64,000 bases of DNA, taken from positions 124,001 through 188,000 of the forward strand of contig NZ_JACJVC010000001.1 in the NCBI RefSeq assembly GCF_023369555.1. Reading direction: 5' to 3'. The position numbers and the translations under genes are program-made. This document shows, one piece after another, positions 40,029 through 47,958 of this stretch; within the stretch, counting starts at the first letter, position 1; the number at the start of each line of letters is the position of its first letter. The notes below the pieces were generated by a model. That model had not been told where the DNA came from and ran no database searches. It was given only the letters and a program-made list of their open reading frames with translations. The DNA is from Actinomyces sp. AC-20-1. Lineage in GTDB: Bacteria > Actinomycetota > Actinomycetes > Actinomycetales > Actinomycetaceae.

Positions 40029-40075
40029 AACATGACCGACGCTACTTGATATCTCAACCCTTGGGATGGCAGTAT
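40029..40075. promoter_or_regulatory. Overlapping divergent promoters and operator of leuCD / iclR
   Basis: For iclR (plus), TTGATA (40046-40051) and CAGTAT (40070-40075) are 18 bp apart, placing the start at the ATG. For leuC (minus), TTGAGA (40057-40052) and CATGTT (40034-40029) are 17 bp apart. An imperfect palindrome ATCTCAA-CCC-TTGGGAT (40051-40067, 6 of 7 pairs) covers the leuC -35 and the iclR spacer, a natural operator position for the IclR protein. Confidence 0.5.
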
Positions 40076-40081
40076 CAGAGT

Positions 40082-40822
40082 ATGGACGCATCATATGAGA
40101 GCGAGAGCAGCAGCGGGGTCGGTGTCATCGACAAGGCCGCCCTCGTCATGAGCGCGCTCGAGGCGGGCCCGGCCACGCTCGCCCAGCTGGTCTCCTCCAC
40201 CCACCTCGCACGCCCCACAGCGCACCGCATCGCCGTCGCCCTCGAGTACCACCGCCTCGTCTCACGCGACTCCCAGGGCCGCTTCGTCCTGGGCCCGCGC
40301 CTGAACGAGCTCGCCGCCGCCGCCGGTGAGGACCACCTGCTCGCTGCCGCGGGCCCCGTGCTCGCCGCCCTGCGTGACAAGACCCACGAGTCCGCCCAGC
40401 TCTACCGCCGTCAGGGCGACGTGCGCGTGTGCGTCGCCAACGCCGAGCGCCCCATCGGCCTGCGCGACTCCATCCCCGTGGGCGCCACCATGTCCATGCT
40501 CGGCGGCTCTGGCGCCCAGGTGCTCCTGGCCTGGGAGGAGCCCGACCGCCTCCACCGGGGCCTGGCGGGCGCCCGCTTCAACGCCACCATGCTCTCGGCG
40601 GTGCGCCGGCGCGGCTGGGCCCAGTCCGTGGGCGAGCGCGAGCCCGGTGTCGCCTCCGTCTCCGCGCCCGTGCGGGGCGCCGGCGGCAAGGTCATCGCCG
40701 CGATCTCCATCTCCGGGCCGATCGACCGCATGGGCCGCCAGCCTGGCCGCACCCACGGGCCTGTCGTCATGGCCGCCGCCCGGCGCCTGTCGGAGGTGCT
40801 GCGCTCCAGCGAGGAGGGCTGA
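40082..40822 (+). CDS. IclR-family regulator of leucine genes (LtbR/NdgR type)
   Basis: 246-residue regulator with an N-terminal winged helix-turn-helix (LAQLVSSTHLARPTAHRIAVAL) and a C-terminal effector domain (ESAQLYRRQGDVRVCVAN to GGKVIAAISISGP). Divergent orientation to leuCD matches LtbR of Corynebacterium and NdgR of Streptomyces, which control leucine and branched-chain pathway genes. The ATG at 40082 has no Shine-Dalgarno and fits a leaderless start. Confidence 0.9.
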   Translation: MDASYESESSSGVGVIDKAALVMSALEAGPATLAQLVSSTHLARPTAHRIAVALEYHRLVSRDSQGRFVLGPRLNELAAAAGEDHLLAAAGPVLAALRDKTHESAQLYRRQGDVRVCVANAERPIGLRDSIPVGATMSMLGGSGAQVLLAWEEPDRLHRGLAGARFNATMLSAVRRRGWAQSVGEREPGVASVSAPVRGAGGKVIAAISISGPIDRMGRQPGRTHGPVVMAAARRLSEVLRSSEEG

Positions 40823-40863
40823 GCCCTCACGGCGAGGCTCTGCGGCGGCCGCGCCCACGTCCC

Positions 40864-40869
40864 TAGACT
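40864..40869 (+). promoter_or_regulatory. -10-like hexamer for the leaderless glycosyltransferase gene
   Basis: TAGACT ends 7 nt before the ATG of the glycosyltransferase, with no ribosome site. It suggests separate transcription from iclR, which ends 54 bp upstream of the ATG. Confidence 0.5.
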
Positions 40870-40876
40870 CCGGCTC

Positions 40877-42016
40877 ATGCGCCGCACCCTGCTCGTCACC
40901 AACGACTTCCCGCCCGTCGTGGGCGGCATCCAGTCCTACCTGGACGACTACACGCGGCGGCTGCCCGCCGGGGACCTCGTCGTCCTGGCCTCCACTCCCC
41001 CGGCCGGCCCCCGGGCGGCCGCCGCGCACGACGCCACCCTGCCCTTCGCCGTGCACCGCGCGCCCACGCAGGTGCTGCTGCCCACGCCCGACGTGCGCAG
41101 GCGCACGGCCGAGATCATCCACAACGAGCGCATCGAGACGGTCTGGTTCGGCGCCGCCGCCCCCCTGGGCCTGCTCGGCGGCGCCGCCCGCCGGGCCGGC
41201 GCCAGCCGGGTCATCGCGACCACCCACGGCCACGAGGTCGGCTGGTCGATGCTGCCCGGCTCGCGCCAGGCGCTCAAGCAGGTCTTCCGCGAGGCCGACG
41301 TCGTGTCCTACATCTCCGACTACACCCTGGGCCGTCTGCGCCCGTTCATGGCGGCCGACCAGCAGGTGCTGCGCCTGCCCAGCGGCATCGACGTCGAGCG
41401 CTTCCGCCCCGACCCGGTGGCGCGCCGGGCGCTGCGCGAGCGCTACCACCTGGGCCAGTCGCCGACGGTCGTGTGCGTCTCGCGGCTCGTGGCCCGCAAG
41501 GGCCAGGACTCGCTCATCCAGGCGTGGCCGAGGGTGGTGGAGCAGGTGCCGGACGCCCACCTCGTCATCGTCGGCTGGGGCTCCTACGCCAAGCGCCTGG
41601 CACTGCTCAAGCGCGCCTGCCCGGTGCGCGACTCGATCGTCCTCACCGGTGCGGTGCCGGCTGAGGAGCTGCCCGGGCACGTGGCGATGGGGGACGTCTT
41701 CGCGATGCCCTGCCGCACCCGTGGCGGGGGGCTCGACGTCGAGGGGCTGGGGATCGTCTTCCTCGAGGCCTCCGCCTGCGGGCTGCCGGTCATCGCGGGC
41801 ACCTCGGGCGGGGCGCCGGAGACGGTGGTCGAGGGGGTGACGGGCAACGTCGTGGACGGCCTGGACGAGGACGCCCTCGTGGGCGCCCTCGTCACCCAGC
41901 TGTCGGACGCCTCGCTGCGCGAGCGCATGGGGCGCGCCGGGCGGCGTCTCATGGAGGAGCGGTGGACGTGGCCGGCACTGGTCGACAGCCTGGTGGCGGC
42001 CATCGACGCCCGGTGA
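40877..42016 (+). CDS. GT4 glycosyltransferase, PimB'-like mannosyltransferase
   Basis: 379-residue GT-B glycosyltransferase. It starts LLVTNDFPPVVGGIQSYL, has the donor-site block VCVSRLVARKGQDSLI and the GT4 EX7E-type stretch VEGLGIVFLEASACGLPVI with GTSGGAPETV. The N-terminal motif and length fit PimB', which adds the second mannose to phosphatidyl-inositol mannoside using GDP-mannose at the cytoplasmic face of the membrane. Acceptor identity rests on family resemblance. Confidence 0.82.
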   Translation: MRRTLLVTNDFPPVVGGIQSYLDDYTRRLPAGDLVVLASTPPAGPRAAAAHDATLPFAVHRAPTQVLLPTPDVRRRTAEIIHNERIETVWFGAAAPLGLLGGAARRAGASRVIATTHGHEVGWSMLPGSRQALKQVFREADVVSYISDYTLGRLRPFMAADQQVLRLPSGIDVERFRPDPVARRALRERYHLGQSPTVVCVSRLVARKGQDSLIQAWPRVVEQVPDAHLVIVGWGSYAKRLALLKRACPVRDSIVLTGAVPAEELPGHVAMGDVFAMPCRTRGGGLDVEGLGIVFLEASACGLPVIAGTSGGAPETVVEGVTGNVVDGLDEDALVGALVTQLSDASLRERMGRAGRRLMEERWTWPALVDSLVAAIDAR

Positions 42017-42108
42017 GAAGAAAGGTGAGAGCGCCGGCGCGAAGCGCGTCAGGGCCTGGGCCCGTGGTCAGCCGGCCCGCCTCGGCAACCGCCCGGCTCG
42101 AGCCCGTG

Positions 42109-42124
42109 GCCCGCCTTGGCGGGC
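42109..42124. terminator. Short hairpin between glycosyltransferase and nrdR
   Basis: GCCCGCC-TT-GGCGGGC lies in the 154-bp convergent gap. The stem is perfect but short and without a U-tract. Confidence 0.3.
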
Positions 42125-42170
42125 ACTGTCAGGCGGCGTTGGCCGCCACCCGGCCCGTGCCGGCGGGCGC

Positions 42171-42656
42171 TCAGCCCTCGCAGGCCCCCGCCTGCGCCTT
42201 CGCGCGCTGAGTGCTGCGCTCGCGCAGCTCGGCGATGGCGGCCTCGAAGTCCTCGAGGGTGTTGAAGCCGGAGTAGACGGAGGCGAAGCGCAGGTAGGCG
42301 ATCTCGTCGAGCTCGCTGAGGGGGCCGAGGATCGCCAGGCCGACCTCGTGGGAGTCGACGAGGGCCTGGCCCGTGGCGCGCACCGCCTCCTCGACCTTGT
42401 GCGCGAGGAGGGCCAGGTCGTCGTCGGAGACGGGACGGCCCTGGCAGGCGCGGCGCACGCCGACGACGACCTTGGCGCGCGAGAAGGGCTCGATGGCGCC
42501 CGAGCGCTTGCGCACCGACAGGGAGGCGGTCTCAGTCGTGGTGAAGCGCCGCCCGCACTGGGGGCACTCACGGCGCCGGCGGATGGACAACCCGTCCTCG
42601 GAGGTGCGCGAGTCGACGACGCGAGAGCCGTCGTTGCGGCAGAACGGGCAGTGCAC
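42171..42656 (-). CDS. nrdR: Transcriptional repressor NrdR
   Basis: 161-residue ATP/dATP-sensing repressor of ribonucleotide reductase genes. An N-terminal zinc ribbon (CPFC near the start and CPQC ~28 residues later) is followed by the ATP-cone domain ([17 protein letters not shown]). The GTG at 42656 is preferred because VHCPFCR is the canonical NrdR start and GGAGG lies 6 nt upstream; GTG 42677 and ATG 42674 are in-frame alternatives. The C-terminal tail is slightly extended. lexA/LysM/nrdR order matches mycobacteria. Confidence 0.94.
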   Translation of the reverse strand: MHCPFCRNDGSRVVDSRTSEDGLSIRRRRECPQCGRRFTTTETASLSVRKRSGAIEPFSRAKVVVGVRRACQGRPVSDDDLALLAHKVEEAVRATGQALVDSHEVGLAILGPLSELDEIAYLRFASVYSGFNTLEDFEAAIAELRERSTQRAKAQAGACEG

Positions 42657-42662
42657 GCGGGG

Positions 42663-42695
42663 CCTCCGAATCATCACAGGTGCAGTGGTTCGGAG
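42663..42695 (-). promoter_or_regulatory. Hairpin covering the nrdR ribosome binding site
   Basis: In the nrdR leader CTCCGAA (42695-42689) can pair with TTCGGAG (42670-42664) across an 18-nt loop. The right arm overlaps the GGAGG that serves the GTG at 42656, so pairing would hide the ribosome site. Confidence 0.4.
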
Positions 42696-42804
42696 AGTAG
42701 GGCCCCGTGCGAGGCAGTGGCAAGCCGTTCGCGGGACAGGTCGCTTCCGGTCGCGCCGCGACGGGGCGCGGGGCGGACGCAGCCCGTCGGAGCGGCCCGG
42801 CGTG

Positions 42805-43620
42805 TCAGCCGACGGGGACGAGGAGGGTCTGACCGGCCTGGAGGGTGGAGCTCGTGAGGTTGTTGAGCTCGACGATCTGGGCGGCTGTCTCGGCGACGTC
42901 GGAGGCGCCGGTGGCGGCGGCGAGGTCCCAGATGGACTGCCCGGGCTGGACGGTGGTCAGCGCCGTGCGCTCGGGAGCGGCGGCCAGACCGGAGGCGACG
43001 ACGGCTCCCGCGGCGAGCAGGACGACGGCGAGCACACAGGCGACCGCGAGAGCCAGGCGGCGCAGCGCCGCCGGGACCTCAGGGCGCTGTGCGACCACGG
43101 GACGCGGCTGCTGCTGAAGGAGGGCAGCCTGGGCGGGGACGGCCTGAACGCGGGGGCCCTGGGCACGGGCGGTCCGGGAGCGCGAGACGTCCCGCTCGCG
43201 GCGGGCACGGGCCGCGCGCACGGCGGGGTGGGCAGGAGCCAGGTCCTCCACGGGGAGACGCGACCCGGGCACATCACGGGTCGACGGAGCGGAGTGCGTC
43301 AGGTCCTCCACACGGGGACGGGACGGGCGCCCCACGGCTGTGGGACGACGGGTGAGCTCGACCGGCAGGGCCCGGACGCCGCCGTCGGCGCCCGCGACGG
43401 AGGAGGCGCTGGTGCCAGAGGTGTCCTGCGGGACCAGACGCAGGTGGCCCCACCTCAGGTCCCGCACGGCCCGGCCCGTGCGCGCCGCCGGCACAGAGGT
43501 CTGCGGGGCGGAGGGCCCGCCACCGGGCAGGGCCGTGAGGCGCACAGCCACGGCCTCCTGCGCGGAGGCCGCCGAGACGGCACGCAGACGGGGCGAGGGC
43601 GGGACGGCGAGAGCGCTCAT
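42805..43620 (-). CDS. SOS-linked membrane protein with LysM domain (ChiZ/Rv2719c-like)
   Basis: 271-residue protein with a long Arg/Pro/Ala-rich cytoplasmic N-terminus, one membrane helix ([20 protein letters not shown]) and a C-terminal LysM peptidoglycan-binding domain ([15 protein letters not shown] to [12 protein letters not shown]). It is divergent from lexA with two LexA boxes right before its start, like mycobacterial Rv2719c (ChiZ) and functionally like DivS/YneA division inhibitors. The expected role is SOS-induced division arrest or wall remodelling. The ATG has AGGAGGA upstream. Confidence 0.82.
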   Translation of the reverse strand: MSALAVPPSPRLRAVSAASAQEAVAVRLTALPGGGPSAPQTSVPAARTGRAVRDLRWGHLRLVPQDTSGTSASSVAGADGGVRALPVELTRRPTAVGRPSRPRVEDLTHSAPSTRDVPGSRLPVEDLAPAHPAVRAARARRERDVSRSRTARAQGPRVQAVPAQAALLQQQPRPVVAQRPEVPAALRRLALAVACVLAVVLLAAGAVVASGLAAAPERTALTTVQPGQSIWDLAAATGASDVAETAAQIVELNNLTSSTLQAGQTLLVPVG

Positions 43621-43631
43621 GAGATCCTCCT

Positions 43632-43645
43632 GGAACACGTGTTCG
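43632..43645. promoter_or_regulatory. LexA (SOS) box 1
   Basis: GGAACACGTGTTCG matches the actinobacterial SOS core GAAC-N4-GTTC perfectly. It lies 12 bp before the LysM gene start. Confidence 0.8.
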
Positions 43646-43646
43646 A

Positions 43647-43660
43647 CGAACACCTGTTCG
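43647..43660. promoter_or_regulatory. LexA (SOS) box 2
   Basis: CGAACACCTGTTCG is a full match to CGAAC-N4-GTTCG, centred 15 bp from box 1. A minus-strand TATTGT (43668-43663) beside it could be the -10 of the LysM gene, which box 2 would then block. Confidence 0.85.
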
Positions 43661-43700
43661 ACACAATAGCGACCTGCGGGCAACACGTCCAGCGCCTTGT

Positions 43701-43714
43701 CGAACACATGTTTG
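43701..43714. promoter_or_regulatory. LexA (SOS) box 3
   Basis: CGAACACATGTTTG matches the SOS core except one base. It overlaps the -35 of the proposed lexA promoter, consistent with autorepression. Confidence 0.75.
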
Positions 43715-43740
43715 AACGAGTGGCGCCGGCCCCGTAGGCT
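43712..43740 (+). promoter_or_regulatory. Promoter of lexA
   Basis: TTGAAC (43712-43717) and TAGGCT (43735-43740) are 17 bp apart. The start would fall ~100 nt before the lexA ATG. A further palindrome, CTTGAC-AC-GTCAAG (43739-43752), covers the start site. Confidence 0.5.
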
Positions 43741-43848
43741 TGACACGTCAAGGTCACCGCACGCCACTGACACGAATTCCGGCTCGAACCGCCGGACGTG
43801 CAGGGCGCCGTGCGGAACGGCCCACGACGCCACCACAGGAGGACAGGT

Positions 43849-44658
43849 ATGAGCACCAGCAGCCGGCGCGACGCGCAGGTCGACCCCGTGCGCGAGGCGC
43901 TCCACTGCCTGGACCCGCGCGCCCGCGCCGTGTACGAGGCCGTGCGCGCGGCGGTCACCACCCACGGCTACCCGCCCTCGCTGCGCGAGATCGGCGCCCA
44001 GGTGGGCCTGACCAGCCCCTCCTCCGTCAAGCACCAGCTCGACAAGCTCGAGAGGCTCGGCCTCGTGCGCCGCGACCCCCGGCTGCCGCGCGCCCTGGAG
44101 GTCATCGTCCCCGAGGAGCCGCCCACCAGCGCCCCCGAGCCCACCGGCACCGTCCCTGACGAGCCCCTCGCAGGAGCCCCCTCCGGGCCTGACGTCACCG
44201 ACCTGGCCTCCCACCGCCGGGCGCCGTCCGAGGACACGGCGCTGCCGGTGCTGCCCGGGGTCGGAGAGGGCGAGGCGGTCGCAGTGCCCCTGGTCGGCCG
44301 TATCGCGGCGGGCTCCCCGATCCTCGCGGAGCAGGAGGTCGAGGACGTCATGGCCCTGCCCCGGCGCCTGACCGGCGACGGCGAGCTCTTCATGCTCCAG
44401 GTGCACGGCGACTCGATGATCGACGCCGCGATCTGCGACCGCGACTGGGTGGTTGTGCGGGCCCAGGCGGACGCCGCCAACGGCGAGATCGTCGCCGCGA
44501 TGGTCGAGGACGTCGACGGCGCCTCCGCCACCGTCAAGGTCCTCTCCCGCCGGGACGGCCACCAGTGGCTCCTGCCCCGCAACCCCGACTACGCCCCGAT
44601 CCCCGGCGACCACGCCACGATCATGGGCAAGGTCGTCACAGTCCTGCGCGCGCTGTAG
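43849..44658 (+). CDS. lexA: SOS repressor LexA
   Basis: 269-residue repressor that self-cleaves when stimulated by RecA filaments. An N-terminal winged helix ([15 protein letters not shown]) is followed by a long Pro/Ala-rich linker, the Ala154-Gly155 cleavage site (RIAAGSP) and the protease domain with nucleophile Ser189 (HGDSMIDAA) and Lys230 (ATVKVLS). The linker makes it longer than E. coli LexA (202). The ATG has AGGAGGACA upstream. Confidence 0.96.
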   Translation: MSTSSRRDAQVDPVREALHCLDPRARAVYEAVRAAVTTHGYPPSLREIGAQVGLTSPSSVKHQLDKLERLGLVRRDPRLPRALEVIVPEEPPTSAPEPTGTVPDEPLAGAPSGPDVTDLASHRRAPSEDTALPVLPGVGEGEAVAVPLVGRIAAGSPILAEQEVEDVMALPRRLTGDGELFMLQVHGDSMIDAAICDRDWVVVRAQADAANGEIVAAMVEDVDGASATVKVLSRRDGHQWLLPRNPDYAPIPGDHATIMGKVVTVLRAL

Positions 44659-44772
44659 GACTGCAGGGCAGCACAGCACCTGCGGGGCGCCGCTGACGCA
44701 CCCTCCTGCGCCGCCCGGGCACGCGCCCCGTCTGACCACGACCCGTCCGCAGCCCGGCCGCCCGGCGTGGAG

Positions 44773-44820
44773 ACGGCGTGCGGCCCGTCCCCCCCAGCGG
44801 GAGAACGGGCCGCACGCCGT
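44773..44820. terminator. Bidirectional terminator, lexA / ldh
   Basis: 44773-44788 is the exact reverse complement of 44805-44820 (16-bp stem, 16-nt loop), between two convergent genes. Confidence 0.75.
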
Positions 44821-44837
44821 CGGAGTGAGGACCCCGG

Positions 44838-45842
44838 TCAGTAGCCCAGGCCGCGGGCGACCTCGCGCAGGCGGGTCGCGGAGGCAGTGAGCGCGTCGCG
44901 CTCGTCCAGCGTCAGCGGCAGCTCCAGGCGCCTGCCGGCCCCCTCGCGCCCGACGATGGTGGGCACCGCCATGCATACGTCGGAGATCCCGTGCCAGTTG
45001 TCCAGCAGCGGCGAGACCGTCAGCACCCGCTGCTCGTCGTTGAGGACCGCGCCGATGATGCGCGAGACGGCCAGGCCGACGGCGTAGTTCGTCGCCCCCT
45101 TGCCGTCGATGATGCGGTAGGCGGACCGCACGACGTCGTGTGCGATGCGGTCGCGCTTGTCCTGGTCGAAGTAGCCGCCGTCGAGCGTCTTGCCCCACTG
45201 GGTGATGGGCACGCCGCCGATCTGGGTGGAGGACCACAGCGGGACCTCGGAGTCCCCGTGCTCGCCGGCGATGTAGCCGTGGATGTTCTGCGTGGCGGTC
45301 CCGGTCTCAAGAGAGACGAGGTAGCGCATGCGGGCGGTGTCCAGGACGGTGCCGGAGCCGAAGACCTGGTTGTCGGGCAGGCCGGTGATCTTCTTCGCGC
45401 AGTAGGTGACGACGTCCACGGGGTTGGCCACGAGCACGAAGATCGCGCGGGGGGCGACCTCGACGAGCGTGGGCAGGATCTTCTCCATGATGCCCACGGT
45501 CGCGCCGGCCAGCTCGAGGCGGGACTGGCCGGGCTTCTGCTTGGCCCCGGCGGTGACGGCGATGATGTCCGCGTCGCGGCAGATCTCGGGGTCGTCGGAG
45601 CCGGAGACGGAGCCGGCGGAGGTGAACTGGATGCCCTGGGCAATGTCGAGCGCCTCGGCCTCGACCTTGTCCTTGGCGATGTCCTGCAGGACGATCTCAC
45701 GGGCGACGCCCTTGGTGACGCAGGCGTAGGCGAGGGTGGAGCCGACGGCGCCGGCGCCGATGATGGCGACCTTCGAGGGGCGTCCGCCCCCGCTGATCGG
45801 GTAGGAGCCCTGGGCAGAGTTGGTGATGGTGGCCTCAGACAC
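44838..45842 (-). CDS. ldh: L-lactate dehydrogenase
   Basis: 334-residue NAD-dependent enzyme converting pyruvate to L-lactate in fermentation. NAD fold AIIGAGAVGSTLAYA; specificity loop KQKPGQSRLEL with Gln, the lactate- rather than malate-type residue; VLDTARMR with the catalytic Asp/Arg; and active-site His in GEHGDSE. The GTG at 45842 has GGAGGAAG upstream and is preferred over a longer frame. Confidence 0.95.
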   Translation of the reverse strand: MSEATITNSAQGSYPISGGGRPSKVAIIGAGAVGSTLAYACVTKGVAREIVLQDIAKDKVEAEALDIAQGIQFTSAGSVSGSDDPEICRDADIIAVTAGAKQKPGQSRLELAGATVGIMEKILPTLVEVAPRAIFVLVANPVDVVTYCAKKITGLPDNQVFGSGTVLDTARMRYLVSLETGTATQNIHGYIAGEHGDSEVPLWSSTQIGGVPITQWGKTLDGGYFDQDKRDRIAHDVVRSAYRIIDGKGATNYAVGLAVSRIIGAVLNDEQRVLTVSPLLDNWHGISDVCMAVPTIVGREGAGRRLELPLTLDERDALTASATRLREVARGLGY

Positions 45843-45929
45843 GGCGTTCTTCCTCCGGGGTCGTGCGGAACGGCAGGCGTTCGCCTCCACGTCCAGGCTA
45901 CGCCCCTTGCCCCGCCGTGACAGGCCCCG

Positions 45930-47951
45930 TCATGACAATCCCCTCTCCCGTCCCTGCCCGGCCAGGCGCGCCAGCGCCCCGAGCACGACCTCGCGCTCGC
46001 GCGTCGGCCACAGGGGCGGCATCGACCGGGCCAGGAAGGCGCCGTACCTGGCGGTGCGCAGCCTTGGGTCGAGGACGGCCACGACGCCGCGGTCCTCGCT
46101 GCGGCGCACGAGGCGCCCGGCCCCCTGGGCGAGCAGGAGGGCGGCGTGGGCGGCGGACACGCTCATGAAGCCGTTGCCCCCGGCGGCCTCGACCACCTCG
46201 GAGCGGGCCTGGGCGACGGGGTCGTCGGGCCTCGGGAAGGGGATGCGGTCGATGATGACGAGCCGGCAGGTGCGCCCGGGCACGTCCACGCCCTGCCACA
46301 AAGACAGAGTGCCCACCAGGCAGGCGTCCTCGTCCGCGGCGAAGGCCTCCACGAGGGTGGGCAGCTGGTCGTCACCCTGGGCGTAGACGGTCAGGTCCGT
46401 GCCCCGGCGCAGCACCTCGGCCGCCTCGTCGGCGGCGCGGCGCGAGGAGAACAGGCCGAGCATGCCGCCGCGGCTGGCCTCGGTCAGGGCCAGGACCTCG
46501 TCGAGGGCGGCCTCGCTGATACCGCTGCCCGGCCGGGGCAGGTGGGTGGGCGTGTAGAGGATGCCCTGGCGGGCGTAGTCGAAGGGCGTGCCGACGTCGA
46601 GGCCCTCCCAGGGCTCCTCCGCGAGGGTGAGGCCGAGGGTGCGGGCCATGGGGTCGAAGCTGCCGCCCAGGGACAGGGTGGCGGAGGTGAGCACGGCGGC
46701 CCTGCCGGCCAGGAGCGTGTCGGCGACGGATCCGGCCACGTCCACCGGAGCCAGGGTCAGGCGCGGCGGCTCGGCGCCCATCCGGGGCCGCTCGACCCAG
46801 GCGACGTCGCGGCGCGCGTCCACGGAGTCGGAGGTCATGCGCTCGACCGCCTCGACCATGTCCGCCACGGCGGTGCGGGCCAGGGCCAGGCCCCCGGCCC
46901 CTGTGGCCTCCGCGGCCCCCTTGGCCTTGGCGGCCTCACGGATGCCGGCGAGCACCTGCCGGCCGGCGTCGTCGAGCAGGACGAGGGCAGCGCGCAGGCC
47001 GGGCGGGACGCCCTCGGCCAGGCGGCCGTCGGGCAGGTCGGCCAGGGCCAGCTGGAGGTGCTGTCCCGCCTCCTCGAGGTCGGCGACGAGGACCCCGGCC
47101 TGGGCTCGCGCGGTCGCGGCCACGCGGGCGACCGCGGCCGCGGACAGGGTGACGGTGCCCTGGGCGCGCACGCGGTCGGCGAGCTCGTGGGCCTCGTCGA
47201 CGACGAGGACGCTGTGCTCGGGCAGGACGTTCGGGTTGCCGGAGGCGGCGACGCCGAGCATCGCGTGGTTGGTGACGACGACGTCGGCCTGGGCGGCGGC
47301 GGCGCGGGCCAGCTGGGGGAAGCACTCGTCGACCAGGGGGCAGGAGGAGCCCAGGCACTCGGCCCGGGAGACCGACACCTGCGCCCAGGCGCGGTCGGAC
47401 ACGCCGGGCACGAGGTCGTCACGGTCACCGGTGGTGGTCCGGCCGGCCCACTCGCGCAGGCGCACGACCTGCTCGCCCACCCCGGTGGTGGAGGCGGAGC
47501 CGACGCGGCGGTTGGTGGCCTGGGCCGCGCTGAAGAGCGTGTCGGCGTCGTCGTCGGGGTAGCCGCCGCCCGCCCGGTGGCGGCACATGTAGTTCTGCCA
47601 GCCCTTGAGCAGGCGCACCTCGGGGCGCAGCCCGGTGGCCTGCTCGACGGCGTCGGCGGCCAGGGGCGCGTCCTTGGTAAGGACCTGGCGCTGGAGGGCG
47701 AGGGTGGCGGTGGACACGACGACCCGCTCGCCGGCGGTGACGGCGTGCACCATGGCGGGCACGAGGTAGCCCAGCGACTTGCCCGTGCCGGTACCCGCCT
47801 GGACGAGCAGGTGCTGTGAGCCGGCCACGGCTGCGGCCACCCGTCGGACCATCGCGCGCTGGCCCTGGCGGGCACTGCCCCCGAGGCGGGCGACGGCGAG
47901 GTCGAGAGCCTGCTCGGCCAGGCCCGCCCCGGGCTCGGTCCTGCTGCTCAC
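45930..47951 (-). CDS. DinG-type ATP-dependent DNA helicase (XPD-like, Fe-S)
   Basis: 673-residue superfamily 2 helicase. Walker A QAGTGTGKSLGYLVP, DEAH box VVDEAHELADRV and C-terminal motif VI (AQGAGRLVRRSEDRG) are clear. Between motifs I and II, Cys in MCRHRAGGGY and CLGSSCPLVDEC form the likely [4Fe-4S] site of the XPD/DinG group. It probably unwinds damaged or R-loop DNA. The start is GTG 7 bp after the hflX stop. Confidence 0.9.
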   Translation of the reverse strand: MSSRTEPGAGLAEQALDLAVARLGGSARQGQRAMVRRVAAAVAGSQHLLVQAGTGTGKSLGYLVPAMVHAVTAGERVVVSTATLALQRQVLTKDAPLAADAVEQATGLRPEVRLLKGWQNYMCRHRAGGGYPDDDADTLFSAAQATNRRVGSASTTGVGEQVVRLREWAGRTTTGDRDDLVPGVSDRAWAQVSVSRAECLGSSCPLVDECFPQLARAAAAQADVVVTNHAMLGVAASGNPNVLPEHSVLVVDEAHELADRVRAQGTVTLSAAAVARVAATARAQAGVLVADLEEAGQHLQLALADLPDGRLAEGVPPGLRAALVLLDDAGRQVLAGIREAAKAKGAAEATGAGGLALARTAVADMVEAVERMTSDSVDARRDVAWVERPRMGAEPPRLTLAPVDVAGSVADTLLAGRAAVLTSATLSLGGSFDPMARTLGLTLAEEPWEGLDVGTPFDYARQGILYTPTHLPRPGSGISEAALDEVLALTEASRGGMLGLFSSRRAADEAAEVLRRGTDLTVYAQGDDQLPTLVEAFAADEDACLVGTLSLWQGVDVPGRTCRLVIIDRIPFPRPDDPVAQARSEVVEAAGGNGFMSVSAAHAALLLAQGAGRLVRRSEDRGVVAVLDPRLRTARYGAFLARSMPPLWPTREREVVLGALARLAGQGRERGLS

Positions 47952-47958
47952 ACCGGTC

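Noticed and set aside
37360-40035. Plus-strand open frame of ~890 codons opposite murA-leuDC
   Set aside because: Composition is that of an antisense shadow; murA, leuD and leuC are unambiguous.
40870-42016. Glycosyltransferase as glycogen or trehalose synthase
   Set aside because: The N-terminal LLVTNDFPPVVGGIQSYL and the length fit the PimB' group of GT4 better.
42017-42170. tRNA or small RNA gene in the convergent gap
   Set aside because: No cloverleaf or CCA-type end was found; only a short hairpin is visible.
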